Below the pieces are notes generated by a model. It saw only the letters and a list, made by a program, of their open reading frames with translations, was not told the DNA's origin and searched no databases. From NCBI GenBank assembly GCA_046594225.1, contig JBKJPW010000107.1, positions 1 through 25,933 of the forward strand: a stretch of 25,933 bases of DNA, written 5' to 3'. This document shows positions 7,656 to 14,929 of this stretch, piece by piece (position 1 is the first letter of the stretch; every line of letters begins with the position of its first letter). The stretch is from UBA4416 sp046594225. GTDB taxonomy: Bacteria; Bacteroidota; Bacteroidia; B-17B0; Aurantibacillaceae. Made by a program: the position numbers and the translations under genes.

Positions 7656-7983
7656 GATAAAAACTTGGCTATACGATATTTTAAATTCTATTAATGAAAT
7701 AGAAAGCTATTTTATTGATAGACCAAAATTATTTTCTGAATACATTAATGATTTGCGCACAAAACGTGCCATTGAGAGAAATATTGAAATTATAGGAGAA
7801 GCGATGAATCGAATTTTGCTAAAAAATCAAGGCATTGAACTAACTAATTCAAGAAAAATTGTAGATACAAGAAATCGAATTATTCACGGTTACGATTCGA
7901 TATCTGACGATATGATTTGGAGTATTGTCATAAACCATATCCCAGTTTTAAAAAAGGAAGTCGAAATCTTGTTAAATGAATAA
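7645..7983 (+). CDS. hepT: HepT-type HEPN (DUF86) RNase toxin
   Basis: 112 residues, all helical in character. RNRIIHGY at 76-83 gives the HepT signature R-x4-H-x-Y (R76, H81, Y83). R and H are the RNase residues and Y83 is the position that MntA enzymes modify. The length and C-terminal position of the motif are normal for the family, so the toxin looks intact. It is the second gene of the mntA-hepT pair (11-bp overlap), and its stop lies 5 bp from the stop-codon end of hemH tail C. In the family the toxin cleaves RNA and the pair often serves in plasmid or island stability or phage defence; the role here is inferred. Confidence 0.9.
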   Translation: MDIEIKTWLYDILNSINEIESYFIDRPKLFSEYINDLRTKRAIERNIEIIGEAMNRILLKNQGIELTNSRKIVDTRNRIIHGYDSISDDMIWSIVINHIPVLKKEVEILLNE

Positions 7984-7988
7984 GACTT

Positions 7989-8129
7989 CTAATCTATAAG
8001 CACAATCTTCTTAATCGTCTCCACCCAATCATCGACACTGTTTAAGCTATCTACTAACTGTATTTTTTCTCCATTATGTTCATGAAAAATTTCCTGGTAT
8101 TCAGTCCCAATTTCATAAATGATTTCTAA
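7989..8129 (-). pseudogene. hemH: Detached hemH 3' tail, copy C
   Basis: The reverse complement reads in frame for 46 codons and a stop, from LEIIYEIGTEYQEIF to DDWVETIKKIVLID, matching ferrochelatase from residue 293 to the end. Substitutions include Gly to Val in LNSGDDW. It shares several base choices with copy A (for example CCATTATGTTCATG) that differ from intact hemH, so A and C look closer to each other than to the present hemH. The inner break is at the same point as copy B. Its terminal codons differ from those of every other copy. Confidence 0.9.
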
Positions 8130-8198
8130 AAAATAAGTATAAATAAAGTTAATTAACACTTTAAACTGAATTTTTTATCGACGAATTAATAGCCTATA

Positions 8199-8206
8199 TA
8201 TTTTTG
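8199..8206 (+). promoter_or_regulatory. Possible -7 box for the 8326-12496 pair
   Basis: TATTTTTG fits TAnnTTTG and lies about 120 nt upstream of the chosen ATG at 8326, leaving a leader long enough to include the hairpin at 8241-8282. No convincing TTTG is seen at the expected upstream distance. Apart from hemH tail C, this box and the hairpin, I see nothing else in 7984-8325. Confidence 0.35.
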
Positions 8207-8240
8207 CTTGAGTACAATATCGATTTAGGCCGAGTGAAAC

Positions 8241-8282
8241 TTAATTCTCATTTATTAAAATTATTTGATAAATGAGAATTAA
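8241..8282. repeat. 15-bp perfect hairpin upstream of the large surface-protein gene
   Basis: TTAATTCTCATTTAT (8241-8255) and ATAAATGAGAATTAA (8268-8282) are perfect reverse complements around a 12-nt loop. No T-run follows on either strand, so it is not a standard terminator. The right arm contains an ATG (8272) in frame with the downstream gene, but the signal peptide begins at 8326. The hairpin would lie in the mRNA leader and could affect stability or translation, or be a protein-binding dyad. Confidence 0.7.
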
Positions 8283-8325
8283 AAAATTAAGTTTAATGTA
8301 CTCTATATTTATTAATCTATCCCAC

Positions 8326-10869
8326 ATGAAAACATTATTTATATTTTTAGTTACGCTACTTGGTATCTCTACATCAATCATTGCACAAAATGTGGGTATT
8401 AACTCAACTGGTGCTGCCCCAGTAGCCAGTGCCATGCTTGATATTGTTGCAACTGATAAAGGTTTGTTAGTTCCTCGTTTTGCGTTGTCGGACGTAACAG
8501 TTGCAGCACCCGTTGTTGCTCCTGCACTATCCTTAATTGTTTATAACACTGCTACAGCTGGCGTAGCACCCAATAATGTATTACCGGGTTTTTACTATTG
8601 GGATGGAGCAAAATGGGTCGCATTTTCTGGAAGTGGCGGAAGAGAATGGGCTTTACTAGGTAATGCAGGAACCGTTGCCGGGACTAATTTTTTAGGAACA
8701 ACAGATAACGTAGATCTGCAGTTTAGAGTAAATAATATACAAGGTGGTAAGATAAATATTGCAAGTAATCAAACCTTTTTTGGTTATCAAGCTGGTTTAG
8801 TAACTACAGGTACAGGCAATTCATTTTTTGGTACAAATTCAGGTATAGCTAATGCCGCAGGGACATTTAATACGGCTGTTGGTTATTTAACTTTTACAAC
8901 TAGTGCAACTGGTAATTTTAATACCACAATAGGTTATGGATCAATGAGAAGCAATTTATCAGGAAGTAACAATACATTTTTAGGTGTAAATGCTGGAGCA
9001 AATTGGAGCGCAACGTCAAACAACACGGGCGTTGGTATGTTTGCTTTACAAGGCTTGCCAGGCGGCACAGGAACTGGCAATACCGCGCTAGGTTATGGTG
9101 CAGGAAGCGGAACAACACCAAATAATCTTGCCACTGGCAATGGGAGTTATAATACATTTATAGGTTATAATGCATCTATTAATAACTCTGCGTATACTAA
9201 TGCTACTGCGGTGGGAGCCAATGCTTTAGCTGGAGCTAGTGATGTATTAATACTAGGAGGTGTAAATGGTACAAATGGTGCTACTTCGGATGTTAGAGTT
9301 GGTGTTGGAGTAATCTCACCAGCAAGTTCAGCAATTTTAGATATTACAGCAACCGATAAGGGACTCTTAATTCCTAGGGTTGCATTAACATCTATTGCGT
9401 TAGCTGGCCCAATAACGGCACCTGTAACCTCACTTATAGTATACAATACGGCAACTGCAGGTGCTGGAACAGCTAATGCTGTTACACCTGGTTATTATTA
9501 TTGGAGTGGCGCTGCATGGATAAGATTAACTGGTACAGGCTGGCAAGTTGGTAGTTCTACAGCTACAACAAACGCTATTGGAGCAGCTGGATCGATAGGT
9601 TATTTTGGAACTTCAACAAGTAGTCATGTAGATTTTGTTACAAATAATTTAGTTAGAGGACGCTTTTCAAATTTAGGTGAATTTTTTGTGGGAACAATTA
9701 ATACAGTTCTTGCAGGGGATTTAATGAATGCTGTTGGGAATGTTACCTTTCCTTGGGCTGCAAATGGTTATTCTGCCTTTGATGGTGCTGGAGTATATGG
9801 TCAAATAACTAGTGGAACAACACTTTACGCAGGTGTTCAAGGTGAATATTATGGTACTAATGCGCAAGGTGCAGGAGTAAGAGGGTTAATAGGTACTAAT
9901 GTCGCTGGTACAAGTTTTGCAAATACTATAAACGGAGTTAATGGTGCAGGTGGAGTTACCGCAGCATCAGCGGGAAGCTATAAATTTGGTGTTTATGGAT
10001 CTGGTGGTGTTTCTATTAGAAGTGGGGGAGTAATGGGATATGATTTTGGAATTAATGGAGCTTTAGGGTATTATGCTAGTAGCGGTTTAGATTACTCAGT
10101 TTATGGATTTGGAACGGGTTATTTTACTGGTGTGGCAGCAGGAAGAATGGCAAATAATTCAATAAACAACGAAATATTTAATAACCCAGATTCTCACATC
10201 GGTTTAGGTATTTATGGTGGAGTAATGGGAGGCTGGGTAAAGGGTTTAGTTTATGGAACTAATTTTTCTGGTCAAAAATATGGCGTATATGTCCATGGAA
10301 ATACTATCACAAATGATAAGTTTGTTCAATTAAATAATAGCTCTTCTTCTGATAAGAGAATTGCTAGTTATGCTACCACTGCTTTAACGAATGAATTGAC
10401 CTCTAAAGGAAAAGTGAATTTAGTTAATGGACAAGCAACTGTTTCTTTCGATAAAAAATTAACTGAATTATGTGATTTAACTTCGTTAGTAATTACTGCA
10501 ACGTCAATGGGAAATTGTAACGGTGTATATATTGATAATATTTCTAAAAATGGTTTCACAATTAATGAAATTAATAATGGCACTCATAACGTAGCTGTAA
10601 GTTTTATTATTTCGGGCACTTTAAAACAAGCTACAGAGTTTACAGAAGCAGATGTTTTAAGTAATCAATATGAAGTTAATATGAATGGTGTAATGCATAA
10701 TGATAATAACACTTCTACGAATGGAACTCCTATCTGGTATGATGGTCAAAATGTAAGACATGATGCTGTAGATGAGGAATTAACAGGTAGGAAAACTTTA
10801 AAAGAAGCTCAAGCAAAAGAGAACGAAAAACTTTTTAGACCAACAAAAAAAACTACTACCGAAAAATAA
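8326..10869 (+). CDS. Large secreted repeat protein, trimeric-adhesin/tail-fibre-like
   Basis: 847 residues from the ATG at 8326, where a clear signal peptide starts (MKTLFIFLVTLLGISTSIIA). The frame stays open back to 8272 inside a hairpin, a less likely start. Residues about 23-103 and 325-405 are two copies of one module: S-A-[MI]-L-D-I-x-A-T-D-K-G-L-L, then SLIVYNTATAG, then G-[FY]-Y-Y-W. Between them (about 150-320) are short Gly/Asn/Thr repeats of the form N-T-A-V-G-Y or N-T-F-L-G-V-N-A-G, as in left-handed beta-roll heads of trimeric adhesins. A mixed beta region follows, and the charged tail (KEAQAKENEKLFRP) is not a T9SS sorting domain. It is probably a surface fibre. The edge gene at 1-165 starts alike. 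It precedes the T9SS gene by 13 bp, in the compartment between hemH tail C and hemH. Confidence 0.8.
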   Translation: MKTLFIFLVTLLGISTSIIAQNVGINSTGAAPVASAMLDIVATDKGLLVPRFALSDVTVAAPVVAPALSLIVYNTATAGVAPNNVLPGFYYWDGAKWVAFSGSGGREWALLGNAGTVAGTNFLGTTDNVDLQFRVNNIQGGKINIASNQTFFGYQAGLVTTGTGNSFFGTNSGIANAAGTFNTAVGYLTFTTSATGNFNTTIGYGSMRSNLSGSNNTFLGVNAGANWSATSNNTGVGMFALQGLPGGTGTGNTALGYGAGSGTTPNNLATGNGSYNTFIGYNASINNSAYTNATAVGANALAGASDVLILGGVNGTNGATSDVRVGVGVISPASSAILDITATDKGLLIPRVALTSIALAGPITAPVTSLIVYNTATAGAGTANAVTPGYYYWSGAAWIRLTGTGWQVGSSTATTNAIGAAGSIGYFGTSTSSHVDFVTNNLVRGRFSNLGEFFVGTINTVLAGDLMNAVGNVTFPWAANGYSAFDGAGVYGQITSGTTLYAGVQGEYYGTNAQGAGVRGLIGTNVAGTSFANTINGVNGAGGVTAASAGSYKFGVYGSGGVSIRSGGVMGYDFGINGALGYYASSGLDYSVYGFGTGYFTGVAAGRMANNSINNEIFNNPDSHIGLGIYGGVMGGWVKGLVYGTNFSGQKYGVYVHGNTITNDKFVQLNNSSSSDKRIASYATTALTNELTSKGKVNLVNGQATVSFDKKLTELCDLTSLVITATSMGNCNGVYIDNISKNGFTINEINNGTHNVAVSFIISGTLKQATEFTEADVLSNQYEVNMNGVMHNDNNTSTNGTPIWYDGQNVRHDAVDEELTGRKTLKEAQAKENEKLFRPTKKTTTEK

Positions 10870-10882
10870 ATTGATTAGATAA

Positions 10883-12496
10883 ATGATTTTTAGAATTATC
10901 CACATATTATATACAGCTATTTTAAGTTTAGTTTCTTTGAGTTTTTTCTCTCAAGGCCTTTATAACAATGGAGCAAATATTGTATTTTCGGGTGCTTCCC
11001 AAATGTACATTGATAATGTAACTAATGGCAATTATTTTACTACAGGTACAGGTTCTATTACGGCCAGTTCAACATCAACAATTACTTTATTAAAAAACTG
11101 GACAAATAACTCTACTAATAATGGTTTTGCAACACCCGATGGTGGTGGAGTAGTTTTGGCAGGCAATGCACAAAGTATTGGAGGCTCGGCAGCAACTGCC
11201 TTTTATAATTTATCATTAACTGGCAACGGTATTAAAACCTTGGCGGTTAATCAAACTACAGTTGGTGGCCAAGCAACATTTACGGGTGTTTTATCTGTTG
11301 GCGCATCAACTTTAGATTTAAATAGTAATAGAATAGATATTACTAATAGTGCCGTAGGTGCTATCACTCGCTCAAGCGGCTACATCATTAGCGAAACAAA
11401 TTTAGCCGTTAATCCCAGTATTATTAGGTGGTATCATCGCACGGTTGGTGGTTCTAAAGTATATCCATTTGGAGTTGCTGGCTCATATATTCCTTTTACT
11501 TTTAACATAACAACTGCCATGACCAATGCTTCTGCTTATGTAGATGTATCAACTCGCGCAACGGCATCTGCCGATAATTTACCATGGGCAGGAGTCAGTA
11601 ATGTGGCGGCTGTCAATAATATGTATTCACCAAATCCACCAACTTCTCCTGATGGTACCATACCATCTGTTATTGATAGATGGTGGGACATTACAAATAG
11701 TCATCCTGTAACAGCAGATGCAACTTTTAGTTATAGAGGTTCTGAAAACACATTAAACGATCCTTTATATTTTGCTGGAGCAATGATTGGCGCACAGTAT
11801 TGGGATGGCATACAATGGCTTCCTGGAAACGGTACTATTGGCAGCGCAGCTTCTGTTACAACAGGAGTTGGCAGCGTACTGGCGAGTAATTTAAATAGCT
11901 TTTGTCCTTGGATTTTATCTTTGGCTTTAGCACCCTTACCTGTTGAATTGATTGATTTTAAAGCAACATGCGTAAACCATAATATTGTGGTAGAATGGTG
12001 TACAGCATCCGAAACAAACAATAGTTATTTTACCGTTGAACAATCAACAGATGGTGTTAATTTTTATTCTGTTGGACAGGTATTTGGTAACGGTACAACT
12101 ACTATTAAACATTGCTATAAATATGTTAGTAATTCTGTTTCAGATATTACCTATTTCAGATTAATAACAACAGATGTTAATGGCTCAAAAAACACTTCTA
12201 AAATAATAGCTATTAATGCTTGTGATGATATTAATGAAAATATATTAATTGCAAATAATGGAACTAATGAAGTTGGAGTAATTGTTAATTCTTTAACCGA
12301 TCAAGCGTTAGAGTTACAAGTTCATAATGCTTTAGGACAATTGGTAGAAGTTAAACAAATAGCAGTGATAAAAGGCTATAATAACATAAGAGTTGATTTG
12401 CAAAATATTGCAAACAGCTTATATTATGTTTCTATTTATAGTAAAGATAAAATGATGGTGACGAAAAAAATAGTAGTTTCAGATATTACCCGATAG
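10883..12496 (+). CDS. T9SS-secreted surface protein with type A sorting domain
   Basis: 537 residues. The signal peptide covers about 1-23 (ends FFSQG). A long Asn/Thr/Ser-rich beta region follows, with the opening LYNNGANIVFSGASQMYIDN typical of Bacteroidota beta-solenoid or autotransporter-like surface proteins. From PLPVELIDFKA (near residue 352) comes the Fn3-like domain that commonly precedes sorting tails, then an approximately 80-residue tail containing LGQLVEVKQ and VTKKIVV, consistent with type A. It follows the 8326 gene by 13 bp, so the two are likely cotranscribed. Its stop codon lies inside the end of hemH on the other strand (11-bp overlap). Its ligand or function is unknown. 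Confidence 0.82.
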   Translation: MIFRIIHILYTAILSLVSLSFFSQGLYNNGANIVFSGASQMYIDNVTNGNYFTTGTGSITASSTSTITLLKNWTNNSTNNGFATPDGGGVVLAGNAQSIGGSAATAFYNLSLTGNGIKTLAVNQTTVGGQATFTGVLSVGASTLDLNSNRIDITNSAVGAITRSSGYIISETNLAVNPSIIRWYHRTVGGSKVYPFGVAGSYIPFTFNITTAMTNASAYVDVSTRATASADNLPWAGVSNVAAVNNMYSPNPPTSPDGTIPSVIDRWWDITNSHPVTADATFSYRGSENTLNDPLYFAGAMIGAQYWDGIQWLPGNGTIGSAASVTTGVGSVLASNLNSFCPWILSLALAPLPVELIDFKATCVNHNIVVEWCTASETNNSYFTVEQSTDGVNFYSVGQVFGNGTTTIKHCYKYVSNSVSDITYFRLITTDVNGSKNTSKIIAINACDDINENILIANNGTNEVGVIVNSLTDQALELQVHNALGQLVEVKQIAVIKGYNNIRVDLQNIANSLYYVSIYSKDKMMVTKKIVVSDITR

Positions 12497-13499
12497 TTAT
12501 TTTCTTAATCGTCTCCACCCAATCATCGCCACTATTTAAACTGTCTACTAATTGTATTTTTTCTCCACCGTGTTCGTGAAATATTTCTTGGTACTCAGTA
12601 CCAATTTCATAAATGGTTTCTAAGCAATCAGCTGTAAAAGCTGGAGAAAATACCAATAAGTTTTTAGCTCCTTTTTTTGCTAATTCTTCTACTACTTTAT
12701 CGCTAAAGGGAGTTAACCATTTATTATCTAATCTACTCTGGAAACTTAAGGTGTATTTCCCTTCAGGTATATTTAATTTTTCTACAACAGCTTTTGTTGT
12801 TTGGTAACAAGCCGCCTTGTAACAATAATAATTAACGTCCGTTAATTCATCTTCGCAATGATGGTCTTTGCACAAATAACCATCTTCATACACTTTATCA
12901 ACTTGTCTTTCGGGTAAACCATGGTAACTAAAAATAATATGATCGTATTTGCTCATATCGTGCTGTTTTCCTCTGTTTATAATGCAATTGATGTAATCTT
13001 GATTATCAAAGTACTGACTAATCATTTTTATTTCTGGTATCACCCACCATTTGCTAACAATGCGCATAAATTCTTGTAAAGCGCTACCAGTGCTACTTGA
13101 TGCATATTGAGGAAATAAAGGAAATACAATAATTTTGTGATAGCCTTCTTTTTTCATACGTCCCAAAACACTTTCCATACTTGGGCTTTGGTAACGCATA
13201 GCCATTTCTACTTTTATATCTTCGCCAACTGCTACTTGTAATTTTTTTTGTAAGTCTAAAGTATGTTTTAATAAAGGAGAGCCTGTTTTTTCGTCCCAAA
13301 TAGCCTTGTATAGTTTAGATGAATTACCCGAACGAAACGGAACTATAATACCATTTACTAGTAACGTTCTAGCTAACCAAGGAATATCAATAACTCGCTC
13401 ATCATTTAAAAATTGGGTTAAGTATTTTCTAACATCCGATTTTTTTGGACTATCGGGAGTTCCTAATTGTAAAAGTAAGATGGCTGTTTTATGTTTCAT
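12486..13499 (-). CDS. hemH: Ferrochelatase
   Basis: 337 residues. Inserts ferrous iron into protoporphyrin IX (or coproporphyrin III, depending on the pathway) to make haem. LLQLGTPDSP near the start, FSYHGLP at 190-196 with the metal-binding His193, FQSRLDNKWLTP at 253-264 and SPAFTADCLET at 285-295 with Glu294 are the family landmarks. Cys 210, 215, 226 and 231 form a CX4C-X10-CX4C set in a region where some bacterial ferrochelatases have Cys ligands to an iron-sulphur cluster; whether a cluster binds here is unproven. The protein looks complete. The 3' end is duplicated three times downstream (copies A-C) and overlaps the T9SS gene tail-to-tail, which suggests that the last codons were replaced during insertion. 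Confidence 0.95.
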   Translation of the reverse strand: MKHKTAILLLQLGTPDSPKKSDVRKYLTQFLNDERVIDIPWLARTLLVNGIIVPFRSGNSSKLYKAIWDEKTGSPLLKHTLDLQKKLQVAVGEDIKVEMAMRYQSPSMESVLGRMKKEGYHKIIVFPLFPQYASSSTGSALQEFMRIVSKWWVIPEIKMISQYFDNQDYINCIINRGKQHDMSKYDHIIFSYHGLPERQVDKVYEDGYLCKDHHCEDELTDVNYYCYKAACYQTTKAVVEKLNIPEGKYTLSFQSRLDNKWLTPFSDKVVEELAKKGAKNLLVFSPAFTADCLETIYEIGTEYQEIFHEHGGEKIQLVDSLNSGDDWVETIKKITIG

Positions 13500-13511
13500 A
13501 TTTTTGGTTGC

Positions 13512-13644
13512 TTAACCGCAAAGCACGCAAAGTTATTTTTTTTAGCAGAGTTCGCAAAGAAGTAACAAAGATTATTGAAAATAGTTTGTTTTATGTAGTT
13601 ACTCTGTGTTCTTTGCAGTATTTCTTCGCGTTCTTTGCGGTTAA
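13512..13644. repeat. Imperfect palindromic dispersed-type repeat between hemH and dxr
   Basis: Perfect 12-nt ends TTAACCGCAAAG (13512-13523) and CTTTGCGGTTAA (13633-13644) frame partly complementary arms with repeated CGCAAAG/CTTTGCG units. It fills most of the space between the divergent starts of hemH and dxr, so the promoters of both genes lie within or beside it. This is the form of a short non-autonomous or REP-like element; only one copy is in the window. Confidence 0.7.
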
Positions 13645-13691
13645 AAGAATATTTCCGTAATCCTAAAATTTTCGCCATTTTTACGGGCTAA

Positions 13692-14882
13692 ATGAATCAA
13701 AAACCAAATCAAGAAAAAGAACCAAAACGTATTGCCATTATGGGTAGTACAGGAAGTATTGGCACTCAGGCTTTAGAGGTTATCAGAGATAATCCAACTC
13801 ATTTTGAGGCTGAGGTTTTGGTAGCAAATTCAAATGCTGATTTATTAATAAAACAAGCCATTGAGTTTAAGCCCAATGCGGTTGTTATTGGCGACGAAAG
13901 CAAGTATCAATATGTAAAAGAGGCTTTATTTACTCATGATGTAAAGGTTTTTGCAGGGGCAAAATCAATGGAACAAATTGTAGAGATGGAAACCGTAGAC
14001 ACTGTCTTAGCTTCTATTGTTGGTTATGCAGGCTTAGCATCTACTATCAACGCTATTAAATATAAAAAGGCCATTGCTCTTGCTAATAAAGAAACATTAG
14101 TTGTAGCGGGCGATATTGTAACCAAATTAGCTTACGAAAATGCGGTTAATTTATATCCTGTAGATTCTGAACACTCTGCTATTTTTCAATGTTTAGTTGG
14201 CGAATTTGAAAATAAAATCGAAAAAATATATTTAACGGCTAGTGGCGGTCCGTTTAGAGGAAAAGATAGAGCATTTTTAGCAAATGTTACAAAAGCACAG
14301 GCTTTAAAACATCCAAATTGGGTCATGGGAGCAAAAATAACCATCGATTCGGCCAGCTTGATGAATAAAGGGCTTGAGGTAATTGAAGCCAAATGGTTAT
14401 TTAATTTAAAAGCAGAGCAGATAGATGTTATTGTTCATCCTCAAAGTATTGTACATAGTATTGTGCAGTTTGAAGACGGTAGTATGAAAGCACAAATGGG
14501 TTTACCTGATATGAAATTACCTATTCAGTATGCCTTTACTTATCCGCAACGTATTAAAACAAATTTCCCTCGTTTTGATTTTTTTAACTATCCGCAACTC
14601 ACTTTTGAGAAGCCAGATACAGAAACCTTTACTAACTTAGCATTGGCTTTTAAAGCAATGGAAAAAGGCGGTAGCATGCCTTGCGTTTTAAATGCTGCAA
14701 ACGAAATTGTGGTACAAGCTTTTTTAGAAGATAAAGTGGGTTTTTTAGAAATGAGTGATGTGATTGCGAAAGCCATGGATAAAATGCCATTTATTAAAAC
14801 ACCAAGCATCGAAGATTATATCCAATGCGATAAAGAAACAAGAATTTTAACACAAGAGCTTTTAAAAACGCTCCAACACTAA
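13692..14882 (+). CDS. dxr: 1-deoxy-D-xylulose 5-phosphate reductoisomerase
   Basis: 396 residues, the normal family length. Catalyses the NADPH-dependent step from DXP to MEP in the non-mevalonate isoprenoid pathway, in the cytoplasm. The NADPH loop GSTGSIG is at 18-24, LANKETLV at 130-137, the metal site PVDSEHSA at 156-163 (Asp158 and Glu160), TASGGPFR at 182-189, MNKGLEVIEA at 224-233 with the third metal ligand Glu229, and HPQSIVHS at 249-256. All key residues are present. The start is 48 bp after the palindromic repeat, with no better Met. rseP follows after 47 bp on the same strand, a frequent pairing. Confidence 0.96.
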   Translation: MNQKPNQEKEPKRIAIMGSTGSIGTQALEVIRDNPTHFEAEVLVANSNADLLIKQAIEFKPNAVVIGDESKYQYVKEALFTHDVKVFAGAKSMEQIVEMETVDTVLASIVGYAGLASTINAIKYKKAIALANKETLVVAGDIVTKLAYENAVNLYPVDSEHSAIFQCLVGEFENKIEKIYLTASGGPFRGKDRAFLANVTKAQALKHPNWVMGAKITIDSASLMNKGLEVIEAKWLFNLKAEQIDVIVHPQSIVHSIVQFEDGSMKAQMGLPDMKLPIQYAFTYPQRIKTNFPRFDFFNYPQLTFEKPDTETFTNLALAFKAMEKGGSMPCVLNAANEIVVQAFLEDKVGFLEMSDVIAKAMDKMPFIKTPSIEDYIQCDKETRILTQELLKTLQH

Positions 14883-14929
14883 TCATTCAACAAAAAACTA
14901 ACCACTAATAACTAAACACTAAATATAGT

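Noticed and set aside
5850..8129. hemH-like tails read as parts of broken full-length ferrochelatase genes
   Set aside because: No upstream ferrochelatase sequence adjoins any tail; homology stops abruptly at the same region in each. They are detached ends, not frameshifted or degraded whole genes.
8241..8282. Hairpin as a rho-independent terminator
   Set aside because: No T-run follows the stem on either strand and the stem is AT-rich.
9100..9446. Minus-strand open frames inside the surface-fibre gene
   Set aside because: They are low-complexity shadows caused by the Gly/Thr/Ala-rich repeats of the real plus-strand gene.
5709..12496. An integrase, transposase or complete insertion sequence that would explain the hemH tails
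   Set aside because: Every coding frame in the region was read and none resembles a tyrosine or serine recombinase or a DDE transposase. The mechanism is left open.
13306..13660. Plus-strand open frames opposite the start of hemH
   Set aside because: They lie antisense to well-conserved hemH codons or inside the palindromic repeat and show no protein-like features.
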